This document shows, piece by piece, positions 9,211-17,950 of a DNA stretch of 56,872 bases (the first letter of the stretch is position 1; each line of letters begins with the position of its first letter). This stretch comes from CAYMCO01 sp964388955 (GTDB lineage Bacteria; Chloroflexota; Anaerolineae; Anaerolineales; E44-bin32). Under the pieces are notes generated by a model. The model worked only from the letters and a program-made list of their open reading frames with translations. It did no database searches and was not told the origin of the DNA. The DNA is taken from the NCBI GenBank assembly GCA_964388955.1, contig CAYMCO010000037.1, forward strand, positions 1 to 56,872, in the 5' to 3' direction. Made by a program: the position numbers and the translations under genes.

Positions 9211-10950
9211 TCACTCTGTGAGGCACACATCGTGCAGGTTGATCCGCCCATCGGAGGCCGGCTGCCAATTATCGATCCGGTTGGATGCGGCCTCGATCTG
9301 CTCGGGCAGGATAAGAAACACGGCCGGCGCGTCCTGATAGATGATTTCCTGCGCCTGGTTGTAGACCTTGTGCCGGATATCAGGGTCCGCGGTGGCTTCA
9401 CCCGCCCGAATCAGATCATTCACGCGCGGGTTGTTGTATCCCGAGTAATTCCCCCGGCCATAGGGGGCGTCCGCAACGAATCCATGCCACTTGGCCTCGA
9501 AATGCCCCACCGGATCAAAGGCCGAATCTCCCCACCCGCCCAGATATGCGGCCCGCTCCCCAGCCAAGAGCTGCGGGACGATGATCGAGCGATCCCATGT
9601 GCGAACCGCAACGCTGATGCCGATCTCACTCAGATCCGAAGCCAGCGCCTCCCCCAAAGCCTCCCACTGCGGGAGTGTATCGATCACAAAGGCGAAGGGG
9701 CGAATGTTCTTGTCCAGGACTCCGTCGCCATCGGTGTCCCGCCAGCCCGCTTGAGCCAGGAGCGACAAGGCTCTCTCCGGATCGTACGGGTAGGGCGCCA
9801 GATCCGGATCCACATATTCGTTGTATGGGGAGAGCGGCCCCGGCAACGCCACGGCTTGACCGCCATATACCTCCTCAATAATCCGGTCTTTGTCGACGGC
9901 GAAATTCAACGCCCGCCTTACCGCCGCATCTTTGAAAAAGGGATTGTTCACGTTTAGCTCGAGCCATACGGGGCGCGTGCCGGGCGCAGTCAACACCTGC
10001 ACACCTCCTCTCGAGTTCAGCAAGGCGACCAGATCGAACGGCACCGCCTGAATGATGTCGACCTCTTCAACGAGCAGGGCTGCTGCCCGGGTGAGCGCAT
10101 CCGGGATGGTGACAAAGGTCGCGTGGCGGAGGCATGCCGGCCCCACAGGCGGGAGGTCGGGGGCGCCGCCATAGTACTCATCGAACCGCTCCAGGACGAC
10201 CTCGGTCAGGTCATCATCCGCCGACACGAAGTGGAAAGGGCCGGTCCCGATGGGATGTGCCGCAAAGCCGGCGCCGCCCACAGCTTCCACGTAGTGTTTG
10301 GGCACGATCTGCTGGTGCACAAGCATCTGCAGTGCGATGGGCCATGGCGAGCTGAAGTGCATCAGTACCTGGTACGGGCCGGTCTGCTCGATGCGCTCGA
10401 GGGGCGCGATGAGGCTCTTCCGGGGGGAGGTGTGGACCTGTGGGTAATCAAGCGCGTTATCCTCAATGATCCGGCTGAATGTGTAAACCACATCGTCGGC
10501 GGTCATCTCCACGCCATCGTGGAAGAGAACCCCCTCCCGCAGGTCAATCTGCAGGGTCTGGTCGTCCAGCCAAGTCAGACGCTTCGCCAACTCGAGATGC
10601 ACGCCGCTGCGTGCATCCCGCGTGACGAGTCCATCAAAGACATTCCGGATCACCGTCTCGGATTCGCGGTCCCGAATGTCGGCCGGGTCCAGGGAGGTCG
10701 GGGCTTGCGCCAGGGCAACAACGATCCCAATTCGTCCTTGTTCACCCGTCGCAACCGAGGGCTGGGACGTCATCTGCGGGATCATCTCCGTCTGCCGGCC
10801 GCAACCCACCAAGAGAGAAGCGACGGCCAGCGTGAGGACCAGTGCGATGTGCACGGCAGCCCCACGCCCGCCGCGGATATCTCTCTCATCTCTGGAATCT
10901 GGGTGGCTGGGCCAGCGCCTCACTGGCCCGCATCCTCTCTCGCCTGCCAC
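9211..10950 (-). CDS. family 5 extracellular solute-binding lipoprotein (peptide/nickel type)
   Basis: A SBP_bac_5-type periplasm-side binding protein of about 550-579 residues. It has a lipoprotein signal with lipobox LVGC, the family-typical DPADIRDRESETVIRNVFDGL opening, an LREGVLFHDGVEMTADDVVYT-like segment and AVDKDRIIEEVYGG. The start is uncertain. GTG at 10950 overlaps the kinase stop by 31 bases and keeps the arginines before the hydrophobic core. GTG at 10854 would give a very short signal lacking positive charge. No permease or ATPase genes are nearby. The gene lies between a histidine kinase and its response regulator, so a sensory co-receptor role is more likely than transport with a dedicated permease. 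Confidence 0.9.
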   Translation of the reverse strand: MAGERGCGPVRRWPSHPDSRDERDIRGGRGAAVHIALVLTLAVASLLVGCGRQTEMIPQMTSQPSVATGEQGRIGIVVALAQAPTSLDPADIRDRESETVIRNVFDGLVTRDARSGVHLELAKRLTWLDDQTLQIDLREGVLFHDGVEMTADDVVYTFSRIIEDNALDYPQVHTSPRKSLIAPLERIEQTGPYQVLMHFSSPWPIALQMLVHQQIVPKHYVEAVGGAGFAAHPIGTGPFHFVSADDDLTEVVLERFDEYYGGAPDLPPVGPACLRHATFVTIPDALTRAAALLVEEVDIIQAVPFDLVALLNSRGGVQVLTAPGTRPVWLELNVNNPFFKDAAVRRALNFAVDKDRIIEEVYGGQAVALPGPLSPYNEYVDPDLAPYPYDPERALSLLAQAGWRDTDGDGVLDKNIRPFAFVIDTLPQWEALGEALASDLSEIGISVAVRTWDRSIIVPQLLAGERAAYLGGWGDSAFDPVGHFEAKWHGFVADAPYGRGNYSGYNNPRVNDLIRAGEATADPDIRHKVYNQAQEIIYQDAPAVFLILPEQIEAASNRIDNWQPASDGRINLHDVCLTE

Positions 10951-13900
10951 ACCAAAGTGATCTCCGTCCCGGCGCCAGGCGTCGATTCAATCGTCAAGTC
11001 GGCGCCGATCCTGGCCGCCCGCTCCTGCATGATGCTCAGACCCAGATGTTCCACGGGGACAGCGCCCGGGTCGAACCCGCGCCCGTTGTCCGCGATCCTC
11101 AGCGTCACTTGTTCGGATGTGCTGCGCAGGCTGAGCGCAGTGTGTGTGGCCCCGGAATGCTTGGCCATGTTGTTCAACGCCTCCTGGGCGATTCGGTAGA
11201 AGGCGATCTTGACCTCGGGGCTCATGGCGCGCTCCCCTTCGACATCCAGCTCGACCTCGACCCGGGTGCGACCGATGGTCGCTTCAGTCAAATGCCGCAG
11301 CAGGTCTCTCAATGCGGCATCCGCAAGCGTAGCCGGCATCAATTCGACCAGCAGCGTGCGCATCTCCGCCAGCGCACCGCGGGTGAGCTGCCGGAGCTCA
11401 TTCAGCCGCTGGACCCCCTCGTCCGGATCTCGCTCCCACAGCCGCGGCAGCACTTCGGCGATCAGCGAGGCGGAAAACAAGGTTTGGGTCACCGCGTCAT
11501 GGAGATCTCGTGCCAACCGCTGGCGTTCTTCCAGGGCCGCGCTGCGCTGGGATTGCTCATACAGCACGGCATTCTCAATGGCAATCGCGGCCTGATTCGC
11601 CAACGATTGCAACACCGTCACATCGCTCCCGTCAAAATCGGCAGGCCGATCGCTCTCCACGTTGAGCACACCAATCACCTTGTCCTTGCTCTTCAACGGA
11701 ACTGCGAGCTCCGATCGAGTCCCGGTATCGAACAGCTGCCGGTAGCGCGCATCTTCCCTCACATCCGGTATCAGGAGCGCGGTTCCCTCCACTGCCGCCC
11801 AGCCCGTGATGCTCTCCCGGTCGAGCGGCAGAGTGAAGCGCTCGTATTCCTTCTCCCAATTCCCTCCCACACCTGCCTGGTACACCAGCACCCGATCCTC
11901 AACCAAGCCGATCTCTACGATGTAGTATCCAAAGGAGTCCTGGATCAACTGGACGATTTGCCTCAGCAGCTCATCCAAGGGCATGATCGACGTCACGCGC
12001 CGGCCCACTTCGCTGATCACCTGGAACTGTTCCGCGCGCCGCTGCTCCGCCTCAAACAGCCGTGCATTTTCGATTGCGCCGGCGGCCTGGCTGGCGAACG
12101 ACACCAGGATATCCAGGTCCGCCGGGCGGAATTCCTCCCCATCCGCGGCTTTGGTCACCAACACCAGACTCCCAAGAACCTTGTCCTTGACGGACAAAGG
12201 CGCGGCGGCGATAGAGCCGATTTCCCGCCCCAACTCCTCTTGCAGCAAGGTCAGGGCCTCTTGATCGACGCGGCGATCTTCCTCACCCCCCTGGAGCGTG
12301 ACGGCCTGATTATGCAGGGCCACCCACCCCGACAAGCTATGGTCCAGCGGGGATCGGTAGCCGATGCTGGACGCCAACGAACCGGTTGCGGCGACGACTT
12401 CGTCTTCCATGCTGTCCCAATCGACCAGGTTGAGCACGCCTCCCTCCGCGTGCAGCAGTTCCATGGCCTTGCGGGTCAGCAGAGTCAAGAGTTCATCCAG
12501 CGCCAACGTGCTGACCACCGCTGCGCTGGTTTCCTGCAAGGCTATGACCTGCGCCAGCCGGCTCTTGACATCTTCATAGAGGCGGGCATTCTCTACCGCC
12601 ACGCCGATCTGGTTGCCAATGGATGTCAGCAGCTCGATCTCCTGTGGCGGAAACGCGCGGTGCTGGCGCGTGATCACAAACAGCGTCCCGACAACAGTTC
12701 GCCTGGACTGCAGCGGAAAACTGGCGAAGGAGTGGAAACCCTCCTCTTTGGCGATTGAACGGGTCAGGCGGGGATCGGCGGAAATGTCATCCACGATCAG
12801 GGGCTCGCCGCGCTCCGCCACTTGCCCGGAGAAGCCCTCTCCGACGCGCAGTTGATCGATCTCGCTGGAGAAAGACTCGCTGAATCCACGATAAGAGGCG
12901 ATGGATAGCAGACCCGACTCACCGTCGAGTAGGTAAATTCCGCCCGCCTCGATTCCCATCAGATCCAAGGTCTTCTCCAGCGCGTTGGAGAGGATTTCTT
13001 CGATTTCCAATGATCGGCTGACCACTGTGGCAATGGCGTTCAGCACGGAGAGCTCCCTGGTGCGGTGTTCCACTCTTTGTTCCAGGGTGCGATAAGATCT
13101 CGCCAATTCCGCCGACATCCGGTTGAATTGGGTGGCCAACTCCTCGATTTCATCCCCTGTTCCAGCCTCGATGGAACCGCCGAATTTCCCCTGTGCGACC
13201 TCCTTGGCCGCGCTGATCAACGCCTGGATCGGCCTCATTACCCGGCGCACTCCGATGAAGACCACCACGGCGGGCACCACAATCCCCAGCCCCAGCAATC
13301 CCAGGAGATCGCGCTGGTATCCGCTACCGGCGCTGGTGAGCGAGGCCCAGTCGGCTTCCGCCACCAGACGCCAGGGGGTGCCTGGTACATGTGCATAGCT
13401 GACCAACTTGTCCTGTCCAGAAGCCCCTTGGAAGCGGACGGCGCCGAGATCTTCGGAGGAGATGTGCGACAGAAGCTCATTGTCGTCGAGGCTCTCTCCG
13501 ATGCGCTCCGTCTGCGTGTGAAAAATCAGGTTCCCAGCGCGATCGATCACGTAAATTGCGTCGCCTTCACCCAGGTTCCCAACGGGGATATCCCCGTAGA
13601 AACCGCCGAGCCGGGAGCCATCCATACGGAACATGCCCGCCAGGACCCCCAGAAAGTCGAGCTGATCGCCAACGATGGGGACGGCGACAACCACGACAAG
13701 GCTTCCCTGCGGGCCATCGGAAAGAACATCGGAGAAGATCGGATGGGGGGTGCCAAAAATCTGGACCCCCAGCACTTCCCGGTAGTATTCCCGGTCGGAC
13801 CAATCCAGGCCGATCGCTTCCGGCCGACCCGGCTCGCTCAAGGCGACCTGACCGAATGTGTCGAGGATGATCAGGCCCCCATCAAACATGCCCAGCCGAT

Positions 13901-14192
13901 TGGCAGAGGCCCGCAGTGCATCCCCCTGTCTCTGCAGATCCCCGGAATATACGTCCGATGTGCGGGATAGTGCGGTGAGCAGGCCGGCATAATCCGCCAA
14001 CTTGACCCCGAGTTGGCTAGCAGTCAGCCGAGTGACCTCCGCATCACGTTCGATCACCAGGTCTTCGGTCACCTGCCGGTAGGCGTAGTAATTCACCAAG
14101 GCGACGGCGCCCAGGATGATCGCCGTGGGGACGAAAAACCAGGCCACGATCTTGGCTGCCAGGCTGCGCCAGCGGATACCCAGAAACACCAC
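10920..14192 (-). CDS. membrane sensor histidine kinase: dCache-HAMP-GAF(x3)-HisKA_3 (module A)
   Basis: A sensor kinase of about 1090 residues. Order: membrane helix (about 12-35); dCache-like extracytoplasmic sensor containing WSDREYYREV and a late AIYVIDRAGNLIFHT strand; second helix; HAMP (about 310-365); three GAF domains; the HisKA_3 dimerisation/phosphotransfer motif RLARDLHDAVTQTLF with the histidine near residue 898; and a HATPase_c with ALNNMAKH and DNGRGFDPG. GTG at 14192 is chosen for the GAGG five bases upstream. The frame is open back to 14261. The kinase overlaps the binding-protein gene. Its core is closely similar to that of the kinase at 41398, so the two are paralogues. Confidence 0.93.
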   Translation of the reverse strand: MVFLGIRWRSLAAKIVAWFFVPTAIILGAVALVNYYAYRQVTEDLVIERDAEVTRLTASQLGVKLADYAGLLTALSRTSDVYSGDLQRQGDALRASANRLGMFDGGLIILDTFGQVALSEPGRPEAIGLDWSDREYYREVLGVQIFGTPHPIFSDVLSDGPQGSLVVVVAVPIVGDQLDFLGVLAGMFRMDGSRLGGFYGDIPVGNLGEGDAIYVIDRAGNLIFHTQTERIGESLDDNELLSHISSEDLGAVRFQGASGQDKLVSYAHVPGTPWRLVAEADWASLTSAGSGYQRDLLGLLGLGIVVPAVVVFIGVRRVMRPIQALISAAKEVAQGKFGGSIEAGTGDEIEELATQFNRMSAELARSYRTLEQRVEHRTRELSVLNAIATVVSRSLEIEEILSNALEKTLDLMGIEAGGIYLLDGESGLLSIASYRGFSESFSSEIDQLRVGEGFSGQVAERGEPLIVDDISADPRLTRSIAKEEGFHSFASFPLQSRRTVVGTLFVITRQHRAFPPQEIELLTSIGNQIGVAVENARLYEDVKSRLAQVIALQETSAAVVSTLALDELLTLLTRKAMELLHAEGGVLNLVDWDSMEDEVVAATGSLASSIGYRSPLDHSLSGWVALHNQAVTLQGGEEDRRVDQEALTLLQEELGREIGSIAAAPLSVKDKVLGSLVLVTKAADGEEFRPADLDILVSFASQAAGAIENARLFEAEQRRAEQFQVISEVGRRVTSIMPLDELLRQIVQLIQDSFGYYIVEIGLVEDRVLVYQAGVGGNWEKEYERFTLPLDRESITGWAAVEGTALLIPDVREDARYRQLFDTGTRSELAVPLKSKDKVIGVLNVESDRPADFDGSDVTVLQSLANQAAIAIENAVLYEQSQRSAALEERQRLARDLHDAVTQTLFSASLIAEVLPRLWERDPDEGVQRLNELRQLTRGALAEMRTLLVELMPATLADAALRDLLRHLTEATIGRTRVEVELDVEGERAMSPEVKIAFYRIAQEALNNMAKHSGATHTALSLRSTSEQVTLRIADNGRGFDPGAVPVEHLGLSIMQERAARIGADLTIESTPGAGTEITLVWQAREDAGQ

Positions 14193-14665
14193 ACACGCCT
14201 CAATTCGTATCAGGCTGCCCCACCAAGCCGGCGGCGCTCTTACCGTCGGGCCGGAGCCCAAAGCCTTCTGGCTCTCCCGTCTTGACCGGACCGAAGCCCG
14301 CCAAAGGGGGTCTTCCCAAACACGGCCCGCCGGTGTGCAATTGACTCAGGACCCGTCGTTTTTGCTGGAAGACATGTCCTGCCCGGACCCCACCGGAGCC
14401 GCGCTGCAGCCCTCCCCCTTGATGCCACCCTGCGGAGCAGAGAATTCGGTCTGTGCCCCCCGACTCATTCTACAGGCAGGCCCATCTCGAGGACAAACAG
14501 ATGGATGCGCCGTGGGTCGGCTGCTCCTTTCCGGCCCGAGAGCTGCCGGGGACTGCGATGCGAAATAATCCATCCAGTGCGCTGGCTCGGCCCAGTGTCA
14601 GTTCCGGGGGGAATATTCATACAGGCTCGCGTTGTGACTCACTCGACGCGCTCGAGCCTCCGGAG
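14193..14665. other. 473-base gap upstream of the module A kinase
   Basis: No gene is supported. The promoter of the kinase operon is expected here, on the minus strand. A TATGAA hexamer near 14610-14620 is a possible -10, but no matching -35 is found at normal spacing. Confidence 0.3.
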
Positions 14666-15967
14666 TCATCCCGCGATATCCGTGCCCCTCTCCGTTCCAG
14701 GAGAGCTGGACGGGAGGGCGGAAGCGCCCCGTTCGACCAACGCCCCTGTCTTTGGTCTCAACCATAGAAACATGCCGGCGGCCACAAAGGCGACCATACC
14801 AGCCGTCCACCATAGAAGCCGGGGATCCGCGTTGTCGATGACCAATCCAGCGAGGTAGGGCCCGACACCGTATGGAATGCCGAAGGAGAAGCCGAATACG
14901 GCCATATAGCGACCGCGCATATCCTCAGGCGCGAAGTGCGCCACCACGGCCTGCCCCACCGGCGCTATGAGCATCTCCCCTATGGTCAGAATAACCATGG
15001 CCAACATGTAGAGTGCGTACGAAGAGACGAATCCGTACATGCCGAATCCGATCCCGTATAGGCCGGCGCCCAATGCGAGGATGTGCATGGGCGAGTAGCC
15101 CTCGATGCGCCGTGTGATTGGGAACTGCATCAGAACGACCATCGCCGCGTTGAGACTGAGCAACAGCCCATACCCTGACTCCGCGACACCCTGGAAATCC
15201 CGCAAATAGACGCCCAGGGTGGTGTTGAGATTCATGTACGTGAATCCGATCAAGATGCTTGCCGCCAAGAAGAGCATGAAGAGCGAATCCCGCAGGACGC
15301 CGCCATAGCCCCGGAAAGTCTGGCCCATGCTCTCCTGCGTGGCCCCTGCTGCAGGCGCTGGCCTGGTCTCCGGGAGCATGCGCCAAACCAGCACGGCGCT
15401 TATTGAGCTGATGATCGCATCAGCGATGAAAAGGAAGAGGTAGGAATATCCGGCAATGAAACCACCGATCGCGGGGCCGATGGCCGCTGATAGATTAAAG
15501 GCTACCCGGATGACACCATAGCCTTGCGCGCGCTTCTCCTCCGGCAGCAAATCCGCCACCATAGCCTGGCGCGCCGGACCGCCGGCTTCGGTGAACACCC
15601 CGACGATCAAGGCCAGGGCAAAGAATTGGCCCAGCGAGGTCACCAGGCCCATGAGCACACTGCTGAAGGAGGTCGAAATCAGGCTGAAGATCAGCATGCC
15701 CTTGCGCCCCATCCGGTCCGTAAGGCCGCCGCCGAGCATCGAGCCCACGAAACTCGAAAGGGAGAAGATGGCGAAAAGCACGCCGACCTCGGTCATCCCG
15801 ACGCCAAATCTCGATGTGATATACAGCGCAAAGAACGGATACAGCAGCGCCCCACCGAGGTGGTCGACGAAGGTGATGGCCGACAGGGTCCAGAAGGCGC
15901 GTGGATACTCCGCATAGACGCGCTCCAAGCGCCCTTTCTGATGATCAAGCCACATATGATCGCTCAC
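14666..15967 (-). CDS. MFS transporter
   Basis: A 433-residue major facilitator superfamily permease with about 12 membrane helices. The signature loop between helices 2 and 3 reads GGGLTDRMGRKGML, matching the MFS motif A pattern G-x-x-x-D-R-x-G-R-K. The N-terminus is hydrophilic and basic, and the C-terminal tail (last 30 residues) is low complexity. Sequence features such as GPAIGGFIAGYSYLFLFIADA place it near the drug/metabolite antiporter subgroup (MdtH/YfcJ-like), but the substrate cannot be told. It lies upstream of the module A kinase in the same orientation, but 470 bases separate them, so co-transcription is doubtful. Confidence 0.9.
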   Translation of the reverse strand: MSDHMWLDHQKGRLERVYAEYPRAFWTLSAITFVDHLGGALLYPFFALYITSRFGVGMTEVGVLFAIFSLSSFVGSMLGGGLTDRMGRKGMLIFSLISTSFSSVLMGLVTSLGQFFALALIVGVFTEAGGPARQAMVADLLPEEKRAQGYGVIRVAFNLSAAIGPAIGGFIAGYSYLFLFIADAIISSISAVLVWRMLPETRPAPAAGATQESMGQTFRGYGGVLRDSLFMLFLAASILIGFTYMNLNTTLGVYLRDFQGVAESGYGLLLSLNAAMVVLMQFPITRRIEGYSPMHILALGAGLYGIGFGMYGFVSSYALYMLAMVILTIGEMLIAPVGQAVVAHFAPEDMRGRYMAVFGFSFGIPYGVGPYLAGLVIDNADPRLLWWTAGMVAFVAAGMFLWLRPKTGALVERGASALPSSSPGTERGTDIAG

Positions 15968-16107
15968 AATTCGGGGGCCTATGCGGGTGTCCCCACAGGG
16001 ATCCGCCCATCACCTCCCAGTATACGCCAGACATGCCTCTGGGGTTCAGGGCGCCTGGGGGCCGGATGCGTGGTGCCACAGCGATGTCCGCAAGAGAGAT
16101 CGAGAGT

Positions 16108-16626
16108 CTACTTTGTCGAGAGCTTATCGATCGACGCTCGATGCTCCCGGTAGTGTTCATAGGTGTTGCCAGCGATCCAAGCCAGCAGCGGCCGGGCGAG
16201 TTCATCGTCCGGATACGCTTGCTCCAGCATCAGGGCGAAGGGCATTTCTTCCAGATCCCGTAGCACCTGTGCGTGGCCGGCGCGCAACCCGTCGAGGATA
16301 TCCTGCGCACTGCGGTCCTTGTTCCGCTCAAAGAGGATGGCGTTCAGCCCGTCTTCGTCGATCGCGCGATATGTAGTCGGATCGACACCCATCACTTCGT
16401 ACGGAGGGCGGCCCTGCATATGGCGCAGACGTAGATAGCGTTCCCATTCCGCCAGATGAGCCAGGTTGTCCTTGACTGCCCAGCCCCCCGAATCACGCAT
16501 TTGCATCCCTTCGCTCGAGACCGCACCTACCGCTCGTTCGAGCGCATCCCATTCCCGGCGTATGCGATCCAGCAACTCCCCTCTACTCGCGGGCAGGCCC
16601 GGGGACTCCTCCGAATTGTCGATCAT
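16108..16626 (-). CDS. DinB/ClbS-like four-helix protein
   Basis: A 172-residue protein of the DinB-like (DfsB/ClbS) four-helix superfamily. Landmarks are the first helix SRGELLDRIRREWDALERAV, the WAVKDNLAHLAEWERYL segment carrying the family's first metal-type histidine, and YEHYREHRASI near the C-terminus carrying the usual later histidines. Family members act as thiol-dependent transferases or protect against genotoxins, but many are uncharacterised. AGGAGG lies nine bases before the ATG. A sigma70-type promoter with paired GGTTAY/ATAACC sites lies about 215 bases upstream, shared in design with the operon at 25088. It appears monocistronic. Confidence 0.85.
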   Translation of the reverse strand: MIDNSEESPGLPASRGELLDRIRREWDALERAVGAVSSEGMQMRDSGGWAVKDNLAHLAEWERYLRLRHMQGRPPYEVMGVDPTTYRAIDEDGLNAILFERNKDRSAQDILDGLRAGHAQVLRDLEEMPFALMLEQAYPDDELARPLLAWIAGNTYEHYREHRASIDKLSTK

Positions 16627-16834
16627 TATGACTTGCCTCCTCTCGCTATCCTCTCACAAGGATTCCATCCATCCCGGACGAATTCCTTGCTCTGCACTCC
16701 AAAGGGACCGCCTTCCCATGTCAACGGGAAGACGGCGCCCCTGCGTGGCCAGATCGGCAGATTTCTCAAGGGTAACCTCCAACATCCGGACCAGAATGCG
16801 GGTAATATCTTTAACTCCCTATAGAATTGTCACA

Positions 16835-16887
16835 GGTTATACAGTAGCACACGTTGGGTAACCCGTCAATCCCCTATGGCTGGTTAT
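16835..16887 (-). promoter_or_regulatory. sigma70-type promoter with triple GGTTAT/ATAACC operator
   Basis: Reading the minus strand, TTGACG (16869-16864), a 17-base spacer and TACTGT (16846-16841) form a promoter pointing at the DinB-like gene. On the plus strand three alternating half-sites overlap it: GGTTAT at 16835, GTAACC at 16858 and GGTTAT at 16882, with start-to-start distances of 23 and 24 bases. The first two are separated by exactly 17 bases and straddle the -35/-10 region, the same arrangement as at 25153-25181. This predicts repression by a dimeric regulator. Confidence 0.6.
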
Positions 16888-17274
16888 AGCTCGGGGATAG
16901 GTCTGGATGGCCGTGGGGTGACTGTGGCCGTGACGCCGGGCGGGGCTCTCGTATCAGGGCGCGAAGACGGGGCGCAGGGCCGAAATGCGCGTCCCGCGCT
17001 TGAGAGATCCCTTATACTTTCGATTTGGATGCGTTTCATCTCCAGGTTCAAGCGAGCGCATGCATCGGCTGCTCCGCCGAACGTTTGCTGCAGCATTGGC
17101 CAACTCCGAGGACGTGTGATGGGAACCCGATCCAGCGATTGAACGTCTGGGAATCGACAAGCGAAACGTCGGACGGGAGGCCAGCGCGGCAGGCGAAATG
17201 GCAAGGCGTCTTCGGCCGCCAAACGAGGGAGAAGACGAACGCCTCTGCAAGAAAGACAGAAAGGAAGGGCAAAC
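16888..17274. other. leader region of the chagasin-like gene
   Basis: No gene is supported in this 387-base stretch. TATACT at 17013-17018 on the plus strand could be a -10 for the downstream lipoprotein gene, giving a leader of about 250 bases. The -35 is poor. Confidence 0.3.
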
Positions 17275-17715
17275 ATGGCATGGCGATGGAGCAATTGGAG
17301 CCTGATACTCTTGGTGGGGGCGATGGTTTTGGTGAGCTGCGGGGGAAGTGGCCCGGAGGGCGCCTCCGTAGACGTCCAATGCACCGATTTCATGGAAAAC
17401 GGTGACCTCGGCGACCAGGTGGAGCTCGCTGTTGGCGACACCCTGACTCTTAGCCTGTGCTCAAATGCCACAACCGGCTTCCAGTGGGGTCCGGCCGCTA
17501 TTGCCGATGAGAGCGTGCTGCAGGAAACCAACCGTCGATTCCAATCCCCCGAGGAGGTGGGGACAGAGCCGGTAGTGGGCGCCCCCGGCGAGGAGATCTG
17601 GACCTTCGAAGCCCTGAGGGCCGGGCAGACCACCGTCGACCTTGAATACAGCCAGCCCTGGGAGGGCGGTGAGAAGGGCGCCTGGACCTATGTGCTGACG
17701 GTGATGGTCCACTGA
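17275..17715 (+). CDS. chagasin-like (I42) protease inhibitor lipoprotein
   Basis: A 146-residue secreted protein with a signal sequence and lipobox-like LVSC, followed by a single inhibitor I42 domain. The hallmark BC-loop motif appears as NATTGFQW (family NPTTGY/F-W), and the later conserved stretch reads RAGQTTVDLEYSQPWE, matching the G-x-T-x-L-x-F/L-x-Y-x-R/Q-P-W-E pattern. Chagasin-type proteins block papain-like cysteine peptidases. In free-living bacteria they may protect surface proteins or regulate an endogenous peptidase. AAGGAAGGG lies before the ATG. It is flanked by convergent or unrelated genes, so context adds little. Confidence 0.85.
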   Translation: MAWRWSNWSLILLVGAMVLVSCGGSGPEGASVDVQCTDFMENGDLGDQVELAVGDTLTLSLCSNATTGFQWGPAAIADESVLQETNRRFQSPEEVGTEPVVGAPGEEIWTFEALRAGQTTVDLEYSQPWEGGEKGAWTYVLTVMVH

Positions 17716-17950
17716 CCTGGAGGCCTGGGGGCAAGCGGCGGAATGGGTCGACGCCAGTCGCCATCTTGATGGGCCCACCGGGTCCAAAATGGTAGTTGCC
17801 GGCGTCCCCTCCGCCTCTTGCCGCCCCGGACAAAGGGTGGATTGCAGATGGCTGATCGAAGGCCGGGCCCCCTTCCCCCAGGATACATTTGACTGGGAAG
17901 GCCCAAGCCCGTCTTGGGAAGGGAATCCTCCCTGACCGGAAGGGCGGTCC

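Noticed and set aside
10842..12758. 638-residue plus-strand open frame
   Set aside because: Antisense to the histidine kinase, whose domains are unambiguous; long antisense frames are expected in GC-rich coding DNA.
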